From: Pectobacterium aquaticum
GTDB lineage: Bacteria; Pseudomonadota; Gammaproteobacteria; Enterobacterales; Enterobacteriaceae
Assembly (NCBI RefSeq): GCF_003382565.3
Contig: NZ_CP086253.1
Location: forward strand, 372,001-436,000
Direction of reading: 5' to 3'
DNA: 64,000 bases
A program made the translations under genes and the position numbers. The notes under the pieces are model-generated. The model ran no database searches. It was given only the letters and a program-made list of their open reading frames with translations, and was not told where the DNA came from. Below, piece after piece: positions 53,662-63,664 of the stretch. How positions within the stretch are numbered: position 1 is the stretch's first letter; the number at the start of each line of letters is the position of its first letter.

Positions 53662-54193
53662 GGTGAATGTCGTCGAAATATGAAGCGTTAGTCTATCTCA
53701 TCTCGCTGACTACGACCTCGCTAACTGAGGTAAGAATAGTCGGCTAACTTCAGAAAAAATACAGGTTGTATCACTGATTCATTTTTTCTTATTTCTAGCT
53801 TTAGCGGATCTGAAGATGAAATGAATGACACGGTGTGGCTGCTAGAGCACCGATTGTATTTCTCTCCTTGTTAGTGTTTTTTTATACATAAATACAGGGG
53901 ATTGCGGGTTTTGCTGTTATCCGGCGTAAAAAATTATGCTGAGGAGATAGCTGGCTTCGGATGAGCCGCAGGACGCGGTCCGCTAAGTCAGATACCGACG
54001 AAGGTACCGCGTCAGCGGCATAATTTCCGCCGAAAGCCTGGGGTCACGGGGCGAGCGGCGTGTGAGCCCTCCCGTGTCGGGCGCGTGCTACGAAGTCGCA
54101 TGAAAATGACGTCATTATCGCGCACGAAACTACCTCAACGGCAGCATAAAAATGTGGCTAAAACTCAACCTGAGTAGTCATAACGTATTGCTT
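53662..54193. other. 532-bp region without a recognised gene
   Basis: The first part is the promoter region of the LysR-type gene. The rest (53930-54130) is GC-richer and holds no long frame in either direction. It probably marks the edge of the decayed satellite element that follows. Confidence 0.35.
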
Positions 54194-54535
54194 TTACTGC
54201 GTAGTAAGAAGCGAATCGCCCACTGGTGTTGCTATTCGAACGTGACGTTCTGCCTGTTCACACATTTCCAGCAGTGCCGGAATCAGGTGTGCGGTGGCGT
54301 TGAGGCACGCGCCGAGTTGACTGAGGCTTTCTTGCGGCAGTTCAACGTCATTTTGCAGCGTGTCGCCGAGGTAGTGCAGGCCGTGGCACAGGCCTTCAAC
54401 TGATTCGGCGGCAATCGCGCCGAGGTCGCAGAGCTGAACGTCATCTAACTGCGCGAAAGGCAGGCTGGCTATCAGATCGCGGAAAATAGTAATGGTGCTG
54501 TCAGCGGGTGTGGCGTGAGTGTCCGTCATGGTCAT
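54194..54535 (-). CDS. Hypothetical protein of a P4-like satellite
   Basis: This 113-residue acidic protein begins MTMTDTHATPADSTITIFRD and continues LIASLPFAQLDDVQLCDLGAIAAESVEGLCHGLHYLG. It resembles small proteins found next to the ash/immunity region in P4-type satellites. AAGGAAAAA precedes the ATG. The same frame is open further upstream (RAGVPILSVSPPEFGTLCGG), a translation often seen in the P4-like Ash region. Function unknown. Confidence 0.6.
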   Translation of the reverse strand: MTMTDTHATPADSTITIFRDLIASLPFAQLDDVQLCDLGAIAAESVEGLCHGLHYLGDTLQNDVELPQESLSQLGACLNATAHLIPALLEMCEQAERHVRIATPVGDSLLTTQ

Positions 54536-54760
54536 TTTTTCCTTGAGATAATTAAGTCCGCCACCACACAAGGTTCCAAATTCGGGTGGTGACACAGACA
54601 GGATTGGAACCCCGGCTCTCAAGAAGACCGGTCAACCTTGCGGTTGCCCTGCCTGCGTCACCGTAAAGAGTGTGCACGCAGCCCCTGAAAAAACAAAGTG
54701 TTTTTCAGTCTTGAGAGGTTCGGGGTTCCAAGCCCGGCTGCGGATGTTGCCGCAGCACAG
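54536..54760. other. P4-satellite-like immunity/ash region
   Basis: TGGAACCCCGGCTCTCAAGA (54605-54624) and TCTTGAGAGGTTCGGGGTTC (54709-54728) are inverted copies of each other, about 85 bp apart. A hairpin CTGAAAAA/TTTTTCAG lies between them (54685-54708). Such complementary segments are typical of the antisense-RNA immunity region of P4-type satellites. Assignment is by resemblance. Confidence 0.45.
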
Positions 54761-54993
54761 AGACTTTATTCCAACGGCAAAAAACGTGAAATAGGGTGGA
54801 TAGATTTACAGTGGAATTACAGTGCGTTTTGGAATGGTGCTCGCAGAAATGGGCTTGAAAGGCTTGTCGCTGGCAAACCGCGATACACAGGGAAACTATA
54901 CTGCCAGTGAGTACGGAAACGTGTTCTGTTTATCGGGCGGTATCTTATTGAACCAATCAACTCAACACATGATAGCGATAAAGCATTTTCCGC

Positions 54994-56072
54994 GAATTCA
55001 GATAATAAGTGCAACGCTCGGTCTTGATGGGCTGGGAGTGAAGAATGGAGGTTAACTGCCGATAAGTTATCCCTTTCTTCCGACCAAAGACGAGCGGGTA
55101 ACCATGAAATATCGGCAGTTAACTGAGGGCATACGATACCAGATTGCTCTGCTTTATGCTGAGGATATTAGCCTCACTGAGATCAGCAAGCGTATTGGCG
55201 TCAGCAAGTCCACCGTATCCCGTGAGGTCAGGCGCAACGGGACGGCAGAGGGGTATTCAGCAACAGAGGCTAAACGGTTGAGTCAGCGCCGGCGGCAGGC
55301 GGCGACAAAGCGGTTTATCTGCCAGATACCGTGTTTTATGTGGAAACGGGGCTGGGTTGGAAGTGGAGTCCAGAGCAGATAAGTGCCGTCTGTAAGTGCA
55401 TTGGCTGCCCCGTCAGCCACGAGTGGATTTACCAGTATGTTCAGGCAGATAAATCCCGTGGCGGCGAGCTGTACAAGCATCTGCGGCAGGGGAAGCGCCT
55501 TTACCGTAAGGGTTACGGGACGAAGCGCGGCCCGATACCAGATGCGGTCTCCATCGAGCAGAGACCCGCCGTGGTTGATGGGCGTAGTCGTCTGGGAGAC
55601 TGGGAAGCGGCTCTGGTGCTGGGGCACAGGGAACGGGTGCCATCGTGACGCTGGCCGAACGCAAGAGCCGTATTTATCTGACGAAAAAGGTGTTTTCGAA
55701 AGAAGCAGGCGAAGTCAGCGAGGCGATAATGTCGATGCTGAGTGGCTATAAGGACGTGTACCACACCATCACGTTCGACAACGGCAGGGCGTTCAGCGGG
55801 CACAAGGAAATCGCAGAGGCGCTGGAGGCGGAAACCTACTTCGCCCACCCGTATGCGTCGTATGAGCGGGGCTTGAACGAGAACGCGAATGGTCTTTTAA
55901 GGCAGTTTATCCCGAAAGGAACAGACCTGAGGACGGTGTCAGAAGAGGCGTTACTGGCGTATCAGAATGCCTTAAACAGCAGGCTGCGGAAGTGTCTGGG
56001 GTTCAGGCAACCGTCAGTGGTGTTTGCAGAACTAAGAATGGCGGCTTAGCGTTGCACTTCGGAGTTGAATCC
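54994..56072 (+). mobile_element. IS30-family insertion sequence (degraded)
   Basis: The element is about 1.08 kb with imperfect terminal inverted repeats: GAATTCAGATAATAAGTGCA plus ACGCT at 54994-55018 against AGCGTTGCACTTCGGAGTTG plus AATCC at 56048-56072 (19 of 25 match, the inner 12 perfectly). It contains one frameshifted IS30-type transposase. It is inserted in an integrase gene, whose remaining N-terminal part follows to the right. Confidence 0.82.
55104..56049 (+). pseudogene. IS30-family transposase with two frameshifts
   Basis: The N-terminal helix-turn-helix (ISLTEISKRIGVSKSTVSREVRRNG) is in the first frame up to about 55320. The middle, from YVETGLGWKWSPEQIS to RSRLGDWEAALVLGHRERV with the first catalytic Asp, is in a second frame to about 55640. 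The end is in a third: TFDNGRAFSGHKEIAEAL with the second Asp, then YERGLNENANGLLRQFIPKG with the catalytic Glu. All DDE residues are still readable, but two frameshifts disable the gene unless programmed shifting occurs. Confidence 0.88.
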
Positions 56073-56632
56073 GCCGTTAATCATATCTTCTTGGACAGCA
56101 TAACAACGCATGATAGCGGTAATACGTTGTTTCAGGCGTGAAGCCGTTTCGTGCTGGCCTTTGCCCTCAATTTTACGAAGCGGAAGCAACAGATCGCGCA
56201 TAGTCAACTTTGTAATATCTTTTGGACCGATAGCAGGGAAAAGATGATTGGTGAGGCTGTTTAAAATCCGTTCACTATGCCTAGGTATCCAGCGCTCACT
56301 GACAGACATTTTTTTTGCCAGTCCCGCGCCACAGCCTCAAACGTAAAATCTCCGCGCTCCTCAGCTTTTACAGCCTTTTTTTGCTGCAACGGGTCAACAC
56401 AATTGGCTAACAGAGATTTCATCGCTAAGAGGCTTGTACGAGCTTCAGAGAGCGATACAGAAGGGGAGGAGCCCATTGAGAAGACTTTTTGCTTACCATC
56501 GAAGCGATAAGCAGCTTGCCAGTATTTAGAACCATTCGGATGCACCAGCAGATACAGACCCTTGCCATCCGATAGCTTGATCTGCTTGTCGGAAGGCTTG
56601 GCGTTTTTTACAGCAATATCAGTTAAGCGCAT
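56073..56632 (-). pseudogene. P4-type integrase, frameshifted and cut by IS30
   Basis: From the ATG at 56632 the protein starts MRLTDIAVKNAKPSDKQIKL, with GLYLLVHPNGSKYWQAAYRFDGKQKVFSMG and FTFEAVARDWQKK, typical of P4-family integrases. At a run of eight T (about 56308-56315) the frame changes, and the protein continues as MSVSERWIPRHSERILNSLTNHLFPAIGPKDITKLTMRDLLLPL up to the IS30 end near 56073. The catalytic domain is absent. Confidence 0.88.
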
Positions 56633-57068
56633 AGCAAGCCTTCTGTGCAAGTGTTGGTAAAAATCTCATCGAACTGAGATTGCCAACACTTTTACCAACA
56701 AATAGGAAGCGCTGCCAGTAGATTTTAACGGACAGTAGTAGACAACTGGAAGGGGATAACTTGTTGACTTTATAAAGCAAAACGGACGTCAGTAGACGTC
56801 CGTTTATATGTTAGTGGTGCCGGACTCGGGAGCATTCAGCTTTCTATTAAGTTGAAATGTAGCATAAATTTTAACCGTGACTGTTGTCAAGACCCGTAGG
56901 TTGACCCATGTTTTTATAGATAGATCAGAATGATGGGACGCATGCGATAAAGAAATGCCCGGTTCGTTCCTTTGGTTCGATTCCCTACGATGCCGATAAA
57001 TCGTAATGACATTAGCGTTACGTTTGCTGTATTATTAATATCCAGATAGTAGGCAGGAGGATAACATC
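56633..57068. other. Upstream region of the integrase with a tRNA-Phe-like scar
   Basis: This 436-bp gap holds a perfect 10-bp hairpin AACGGACGTC/GACGTCCGTT (56781-56804). At 56815-56829 lies TGGTGCCGGACTCGG, which on the minus strand reads CCGAGTCCGGCACCA. That is the 3' end of enterobacterial tRNA-Phe with one G missing. The order tRNA end then integrase is usual for island ends. No intact tRNA is present. A short inverted repeat GTGTTGGTAAAA/TTTTACCAACA occurs near 56652-56700. Confidence 0.5.
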
Positions 57069-57853
<785 letters not shown>

Positions 57854-57999
57854 AATTGATATTTTACCCGTGAACATCAAAAAAATGAATGGCTCGTTCT
57901 AAATAGCGTGGTGGGGGAGGTGCTATGCAGATTGAGTTGATGCTTGGGGCGAACGTCTCTGGTAGTTGTAGCGTAGGGGACATGGAGAAAACTTAGGCG

Positions 58000-58353
58000 T
58001 GTTATCTAAAAACCGATCTGTCGATGCTCAGTGAACATTTTGATGTGGTCTGCGACGCGGCCGCCGTGATGACGACCGCAGTGGGTCTTGGCTTGTTATA
58101 TAACAAGGGGGTTTTTCTTGATGTTAACCCGACGCCAGGCAAGTTCATGCTATCCATCTTCAACCGACAGCTGAAGCCGATTGTCTGCACTTCCCGGCCT
58201 GAGATACTCGATAGCCTCGCTCACGCAGTGGAGGCGGGAAATCTGCGACTCCCGGTTGCCCAAATCGTGCCATTCAGCGAAGCAATCCCGTTTATCACCG
58301 CTCTTGAAGCGGGTCACGGGCTCGGCGATAAGGGCCTTGTCATGATGGATTAA
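58000..58353 (+). pseudogene. C-terminal fragment of an MDR-type quinone/alcohol dehydrogenase
   Basis: The frame reads LSEHFDVVCDAAAVMTTAVG, LYNKGVFLDVNPTPGKFML, VEAGNLRLPVAQIVPFSEAI and LGDKGLVMMD. This is the C-terminal third of a zinc-independent NADP-dependent oxidoreductase. The catalytic and coenzyme-binding N-terminal parts are missing. Confidence 0.7.
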
Positions 58354-58355
58354 GC

Positions 58356-58500
58356 GTGTCGCGCAGTCATCGGTTATTCGATCTTATACAGGCGCTTCGC
58401 CGGCACGCGAGACTGGCGATCGTTGCGCACCATTCGCCGTGATATCGCTACGCTGCAAGCTATGGGATTCGATGGCGCTCCGGAGAGGTTATATAAATTC
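58356..58500 (+). pseudogene. Fragment of a YafY/WYL-type HTH regulator gene
   Basis: One frame gives SRSHRLFDLIQALRRHAR and a second gives LRTIRRDIATLQAMGF, the start and middle of the N-terminal helix-turn-helix of YafY-type regulators. The two pieces are joined with a frameshift and a deletion, and the rest of the gene is lost. Confidence 0.55.
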
Positions 58501-59111
58501 AGGGGTAAATCATTGTGTCCATTATTAGTTCCCGCTATGCACAAAATATAGTGCAGGAGTGTCTGCCTGAGGGCAGTCCGAGTTCAGCTAAATAGCTTCT
58601 CATAATAGCGCTACACTTGTGAGAGATGACATCCCGCCAGCTCTGGAGCCGCGTAATGATAAGTGGAGCATTAATGTGAGAAGCTATTTAGGCGTTTATT
58701 GAACGGGATAGTAGGTGAGAAGGAAAACTAAGTAATTATTTTTATATTAATTATGACCATGATAACCAACTCGGTTTGATTATAAATAAAAAATTATTTT
58801 CTAATTTATAGACTCATATCACACAAAAAAAAAACGACTTGCCGGAATATATATGAAGGATTTGAGTACTGGATAAGGCCGAGTTTGCGCGATAACTGTC
58901 GTGAATAAATATATTGGTGAACGTTGAATATCTTTTATTTTATGAAGTGAGGGTGTTGTTGAATCAATTGAATTTTTTGGGGTTTTTATAAAAAACAAAA
59001 AACACTAACAATAAATTAACCAATTATAGGGGTAGCTCTTATAACATCCAAAAATTACAGAAGAGCGATTTACTCAACAGGGTCAGATCAAGGAGAGCAT
59101 ACGCATCTGCT
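58501..59111. other. AT-rich region with a 104-bp inverted-repeat element
   Basis: No gene is seen. CTAAATAGCTTCTCA (58588-58602) and TGAGAAGCTATTTAG (58677-58691) form a perfect 15-bp inverted repeat around a 74-bp core that has no coding frame, a MITE-like structure. The remainder is very AT-rich and includes the promoter region of the operon starting at 59112, with AAGGAGA some 15 bp before the start. Confidence 0.55.
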
Positions 59112-60188
59112 ATGAAGGTATTTATCACCAACGAAAAAAAAGCTGAACTTGAATGTCTCCATGACGCCAGTTGTGATGAATGGGTTTGTGAGCGAATAAA
59201 AGTGGTTCTCCTTGCCTCTGAAGGTTGGAGTTTGTCCATGATCGCACAGGCTTTGCATCTTAATGAAACCATGGTTAATTATCATATCAATGAGTTCGCT
59301 AACAGACATAAACTAAAACCTGAAAACAGCAGGAATATATTAAGTAACGGTGGCAAGTTTATTAGCTGGTGCATAAAAGTTGGATGCTTTTCTGTTGAGG
59401 CATACGGAATACCGCTTACTGCGTTACTTTGTATGGATTTACTGAAGCGAATTCCGGGCGCTGTTATTACCGCTATTTTAGACAAAGAATATTTTAATGA
59501 AAGTGCTAGAAAGCTGTTATCAAATGGGCGCCATATACCCGTAGCGAAGGATGCGAACGATACAGAAATCAGGAGGCGGATACTGGCATTGTTGGCCCAT
59601 CAATCGATTGAAAAAAATGCGATGTTCCTGCATGCGAGTGTAATTGAGCGTAATCAGCAAGCGATTGTGCTTTTGGGCGATTATGGTGCTGGCAAAACAA
59701 CGGTCGCCCTGCAAATGATTCAATGTGGCTGGCAGCAGGTTGCGGGAGACATTTGTTTGATCGGCGCTGAGGGGGATGTTATCGCGGGTTCCAGAGCTGT
59801 TCTCTCACGTCAGCCGCTTTATAAGGAAATGCAGCCAACGCGCTTGCCACTTCCTGAAGGGGAGGTGCGCTGGGAAGTTGACGCATGTCATGGTGGCCCT
59901 TATGAGGGAATTAAAATAAGAGGGGCCGTGGTTGTTGATGTGCATGAAGCGGTGGCATGTTATCAGGATATGCCGCTGGCTAAGCTGTCGCAGCTTGTCT
60001 ATCAGGCAGCTACCCGTGTGTTATGCAGGAAAAATTCAAGTTGGGGGGAACAATTTCTGACTATGGAAACAAGGCAAACGCTGGAACGTATTGCCACAAA
60101 GTTTTCGTCGGAAATTATATCCGTAGAGCTAAAAGGAAATTCTGATTTTATTGTTGAAAGTATAAATTCAAAGCTTTTTACTTCATGA
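59112..60188 (+). CDS. HPr-kinase-like P-loop protein fused to a transposase-type helix-turn-helix
   Basis: The 358-residue protein has two parts. Residues 1 to about 72 (MKVFITNEKKAELECLHDAS, then RIKVVLLASEGWSLSMIAQALHLNETMVNYHINEFANRHKLKPEN) match the DNA-binding N-terminus of IS630-family transposases. Residues about 140-300 are a P-loop domain of the HPr kinase/phosphorylase type, with FLHASVIERNQQAIVLLGDYGAGKTTVALQM (Walker A) and a following VAGDICLI. The catalytic domain of a transposase is absent. It is the first gene of an AT-rich operon and could be a regulatory kinase or a modification enzyme; the reaction is unknown. The fusion may be real or a scar of an insertion. Confidence 0.65.
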   Translation: MKVFITNEKKAELECLHDASCDEWVCERIKVVLLASEGWSLSMIAQALHLNETMVNYHINEFANRHKLKPENSRNILSNGGKFISWCIKVGCFSVEAYGIPLTALLCMDLLKRIPGAVITAILDKEYFNESARKLLSNGRHIPVAKDANDTEIRRRILALLAHQSIEKNAMFLHASVIERNQQAIVLLGDYGAGKTTVALQMIQCGWQQVAGDICLIGAEGDVIAGSRAVLSRQPLYKEMQPTRLPLPEGEVRWEVDACHGGPYEGIKIRGAVVVDVHEAVACYQDMPLAKLSQLVYQAATRVLCRKNSSWGEQFLTMETRQTLERIATKFSSEIISVELKGNSDFIVESINSKLFTS

Positions 60189-60218
60189 TAAAAACAAATG
60201 AAATCACGGTAAATTATA

Positions 60219-61295
60219 ATGAATAAAGAATTGTCGATTGGCATAAACGGATGTTCTGATTTTTCCATCAAACTTTCTGGTTGTGAAAAAGAACTATATG
60301 AAGCGATAAAGTACCTGCCTCTCCCTTTTTATATTTCGGACAATCATGATACTTTTTTTTCCTGGTCGATAAGCTTGACTATAGATGTTTTAGTCGCCGA
60401 TTGGCCAACGCGGTCTCGTCTGCTGGGGGTTTACCGTGCAGGAATAGACGACCCATTTCCATGGCATATAGAGAAATTAACAAGCCAGGATGGGATTATT
60501 TGGTTGTTGGACGAAAATAATAACCAACGTGCATTACTTCACATTAATAGAAATACCAGGATAATAGAATTAACACAGGAGGCTGCAAACGGGAAATGGC
60601 TTTCTCGGATTATTAAAAACATTTTTAGTGTTGTTCTCATTGATCAGGGGTGGATACCGTTGCATGCATGTGCTTTTTCCATGGGAGAGAGAGCGATTGT
60701 CTGCACAGGAGAACGAGGGAGTGGTAAGTCAACGCTCTCGATTCTTGCCGCATCAATGAAGGGGGCAGAGTTTCTATCTGACGATATCGTTTTTATTCGT
60801 CCAACGGATCTTCAATTTGAGTGGGATATTATAGGCTGGCCCCGTAGAGTAGGGATTCGAAAAGCACTGTTGGGTGAAATATTTGAAAAAGAAAAACTGA
60901 ACGACATTCAATCTAAACTGAGGAGAGAGGTCCTTGCCAGTAAAATGCAGCCTCGCGGAGAACGGCTGGCTTTCGACCCTGATGAATTAACCGATCTCCT
61001 TGGGGTAAAGTTTACCGGTTATGTGCGGAAAAAATTAAGAATAGCAACAATCGGAAGTGGCGGCGATGATGTGCCGGAGATAGTCTGGGAATTGAGCGAG
61101 CATTGCAATAGTATCCGCGCAACAGGAGAGGATATACGTTATTTGGTGGATGTGTTTGGGATATTCACGTTTGGCGATGAAATGAAATCTGATGTGTTAG
61201 ACCCCAGGGACTGTATTATTGAAAAAACAATGTTCAAATTGCCTTATGATGTCCCTTCGGTCTTTGACCATGTTTGGCCCAAGATAATTAATTAG
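60219..61295 (+). CDS. HPr-kinase-like P-loop protein
   Basis: This 358-residue protein contains WIPLHACAFSMGERAIVCTGERGSGKSTLSILAAS (Walker A at about residues 167-174) and GAEFLSDDIVFIRP, whose paired Asp correspond to the HPr kinase catalytic/metal region. The N-terminal 140 residues are not recognised. Similar HprK-related proteins occur in RiPP and sugar-type biosynthetic clusters, where they phosphorylate small substrates or peptides. It starts 30 bp after the previous gene. The substrate is unknown. Confidence 0.7.
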   Translation: MNKELSIGINGCSDFSIKLSGCEKELYEAIKYLPLPFYISDNHDTFFSWSISLTIDVLVADWPTRSRLLGVYRAGIDDPFPWHIEKLTSQDGIIWLLDENNNQRALLHINRNTRIIELTQEAANGKWLSRIIKNIFSVVLIDQGWIPLHACAFSMGERAIVCTGERGSGKSTLSILAASMKGAEFLSDDIVFIRPTDLQFEWDIIGWPRRVGIRKALLGEIFEKEKLNDIQSKLRREVLASKMQPRGERLAFDPDELTDLLGVKFTGYVRKKLRIATIGSGGDDVPEIVWELSEHCNSIRATGEDIRYLVDVFGIFTFGDEMKSDVLDPRDCIIEKTMFKLPYDVPSVFDHVWPKIIN

Positions 61296-61314
61296 TATAA
61301 CAGCAGGTCTAGAA

Positions 61315-62010
61315 TTGAAAGACATCAGGTGTGTAATCTTTGATTTCGGTGGAACACTGGCTAAGCACGCATCTTCACCGGATCTTTCTTCAGTATTATT
61401 ATCTTTGGAAAAATACTGTGGAATTATTTCGGATAATGTATTTTCGTCTGCTGTTTATGAATCATACGTTAACGCACTCCAACAGTATAAAGTAACAGGT
61501 GCTCCTGCTTTATGGAGCGATATTATACGTAATGCTGCGGGGAATTTATCAATAAATTTACCCTCTTTGGCTGGATTCGAAACGTTTTTATGGCAATCGT
61601 ATCTCGATGGAGAGATTACTGAGCAGACAAAAAGACTACTGCATTCACTTGCCGGAAAAGGCTACTTGTTGATGCTGGCATGTAATACACGTCGCCCACC
61701 GGCGTTACGCAGGAAAACATTAATAAATGCAGGCGTTTCTGAATTGTTTTTTGCAGAAGTAATCTCTTCTGAACTGGGGGTTGGTAAACCAGATTCAGCA
61801 TTTTATGATATCGTCTTGCGTCATATATTTCAGCAAGGGTGCAAGCCACACCACGCGATTTTTATTGGTGATTCATTAGAGCGTGATGTACTAGGCCCAA
61901 TGAGATTCGGCATGCATGGGTTATTAATTGGTCATACAGAAGAAGGGGGTGTTAAATCAATTCCTGATTTAACATGCCTGAATGATATATTGACGGGGAA
62001 TAACTGGTAA
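61315..62010 (+). CDS. HAD-family phosphatase
   Basis: The 231-residue protein starts at TTG 61315 (LKDIRCVIFDFGGTLAKH), or at a nearby codon. HAD motif I is FDFGGT (a Gly replaces the second Asp of the usual DxDGT, common in epoxide hydrolase/haloacid-type subgroups). Motif II lies around LMLACNTRR, motif III Lys in GVGKPDSAFYD, and motif IV in FIGDSLERDVLGP. It is therefore likely to hydrolyse a phosphate ester, although the missing motif I Asp makes a non-phosphatase reaction possible. Its last base is shared with the next start. Confidence 0.75.
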   Translation: MKDIRCVIFDFGGTLAKHASSPDLSSVLLSLEKYCGIISDNVFSSAVYESYVNALQQYKVTGAPALWSDIIRNAAGNLSINLPSLAGFETFLWQSYLDGEITEQTKRLLHSLAGKGYLLMLACNTRRPPALRRKTLINAGVSELFFAEVISSELGVGKPDSAFYDIVLRHIFQQGCKPHHAIFIGDSLERDVLGPMRFGMHGLLIGHTEEGGVKSIPDLTCLNDILTGNNW

Positions 62011-62876
62011 TGGATAAAAACCATGGAAGAGTGTTGTTTGATAAAGGCAGAGTATTACTTTTTCCACCCTCAACGTTATCTAAAGATAGTGTGCATTCTA
62101 TCGCTAGTGTTGTCAGTCTTGGTACTGAAACCCGGCAATTAAAAAAAACAAAAAACGGGGAACCAAGCTTCGCTGGGTATATGAATTTGGTGGATGCAGG
62201 TGATGACGGCCACTGGATATTGCCAACACCACATGGTTCGACGAACGCGACTGCAATGAAAAATCCCCGAGCGTTGGCTGTGGAGAAAAGATTACCGCTT
62301 CATTATATTGCAGCCAGTCGATTTCAACTCATTGCAGCTGCTAATTTATTACCTGACACATTTTACTCCGGACAAGTTGCTGTATTAGGATCTGGTCCTG
62401 TTGCATTCGGATGTGTTTTAGAATTAACCCGGAAGAAAGTAGATACTATTCATGTCGTTTCAAAACATCCTGAATATACACATTCACTTCTGCCGTGGAC
62501 GCACTCTATGGCGAGTTGCAGAAAAAACATGTTTGATGTCGTATATGATTGCACTGGTGACTTATCTTCTGCACTTGAAATAGTAAAGGATGGCGGTGTC
62601 ATCAGCGTCCTTGGAACCCCTTCAGAGGACTATTCATTCGATCTACTGGCAGTTCATCGGCGTGGAATAACGCTATTGGGTATACATGAGTTACGACCTT
62701 CAGCAGAAGACTATTTAGCTCGGTTTGAGCAGGTATGTTCCTGGCTAAGTTATGCAGTAAAGGACAATCTATTGTCACAGATGTGTACATATTGGCCAGG
62801 AGAAAAAGCACCTGAGTTATATGAGCGTATCGGGACTCATCAGCGATTTAGCCCTTTTATCATGTTCCAATGGTGA
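62010..62876 (+). CDS. MDR-type dehydrogenase-like protein
   Basis: The 288-residue protein has a Rossmann domain of the medium-chain dehydrogenase type: SGQVAVLGSGPVAFGCVLEL (G-x-G-x-x-x-x-G), VYDCTGDLSSALEIVKDGGVISVLGTP, and a final RGITLLGIHE. The N-terminal half is shorter than in zinc alcohol dehydrogenases and lacks the catalytic zinc ligands I would expect (GHE is absent). It resembles the threonine/sorbitol dehydrogenase group in outline. Substrate unknown. It overlaps the HAD gene by 1 bp. Confidence 0.7.
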   Translation: MDKNHGRVLFDKGRVLLFPPSTLSKDSVHSIASVVSLGTETRQLKKTKNGEPSFAGYMNLVDAGDDGHWILPTPHGSTNATAMKNPRALAVEKRLPLHYIAASRFQLIAAANLLPDTFYSGQVAVLGSGPVAFGCVLELTRKKVDTIHVVSKHPEYTHSLLPWTHSMASCRKNMFDVVYDCTGDLSSALEIVKDGGVISVLGTPSEDYSFDLLAVHRRGITLLGIHELRPSAEDYLARFEQVCSWLSYAVKDNLLSQMCTYWPGEKAPELYERIGTHQRFSPFIMFQW

Positions 62877-62880
62877 AGAG

Positions 62881-63654
62881 ATGAATACAGCATTCCAGGC
62901 GCTAGGTTTCTACAGTATCGGATTGAAAAATATTGCTATTAACGAGCTATTCCAGCACCTAAGGCGTGAGGATATCCCATTTTTACACCTTCGTAGCGGG
63001 CCCAAAGGTTATGGTTTAACCAAGCTTGAGCCGAGCGAGCTCGATCTGTGTATTCATGAATGTGGCAGGGATATACCCGTTACCATGCTGGCGAGTGATA
63101 TCACTCTTGAATCCCTTGCAGAAGGTAGTCAGGAGGCAAAAGAGGAATGTAGCCATCTTCAGGATATTGCACTAAACATTGGCGCAAAATATCTACGGAT
63201 TTTAGCTCCGTCAGCCATAAAAAATGAAAGTTGGGAAAACCTGTGTATCAGCACAATTGCCAATCATGTGGTGATCGTTATCGAACTGCATAACCCTGAA
63301 TGGTTTTCCCGTCGTCACATTGAGAGATTAAAACAAGTTTGCACTGAACAGAAAATTGGCTTGCTCTTCGATAGTTCGCAGATAGATATGGCATGTCAAA
63401 TACAAGGGGTCGATGAGGTATCACAGTTCGTTGATTGCTTATTACCTCATGTAAAAGTCATACATTTCTCAGATTCTGGCGGCGGTTTTTCGGGAGTGGG
63501 GCACCAGATTACTGCTTTGGCTGCTATAAAAATCCAAAAAAGTGCATATGACATCGAGCTTGCATTTGAATGGACGGGAAAAGAACGAACCACAGGTGCC
63601 GCATTTGCAGCTTATCGGCGAGCAGAGAATTTTTGGCATTCTCAGTGTAAATAA
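62881..63654 (+). CDS. TIM-barrel sugar-phosphate isomerase/epimerase-like protein
   Basis: From the ATG at 62881 the 257-residue protein looks like the xylose-isomerase-like TIM barrel (AP endonuclease family 2 fold). Candidate metal ligands are Glu in VIVIELHNPEWFS, Asp in GLLFDSSQIDM, His in VKVIHFSDSGGG and Glu in IELAFEWTG. Such proteins isomerise or epimerise sugars and inositol derivatives or act as dehydratases. It starts 4 bp after the dehydrogenase gene. Confidence 0.7.
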   Translation: MNTAFQALGFYSIGLKNIAINELFQHLRREDIPFLHLRSGPKGYGLTKLEPSELDLCIHECGRDIPVTMLASDITLESLAEGSQEAKEECSHLQDIALNIGAKYLRILAPSAIKNESWENLCISTIANHVVIVIELHNPEWFSRRHIERLKQVCTEQKIGLLFDSSQIDMACQIQGVDEVSQFVDCLLPHVKVIHFSDSGGGFSGVGHQITALAAIKIQKSAYDIELAFEWTGKERTTGAAFAAYRRAENFWHSQCK

Positions 63655-63664
63655 AGGGATATAC

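Noticed and set aside
46180..56829. The region from tRNA-Leu to the CACCA-like scar at 56815 as one island with matching attachment ends
   Set aside because: The scar is on the opposite strand and fits tRNA-Phe better, and core genes (roxA, aspA) lie between, so these are two separate insertions.
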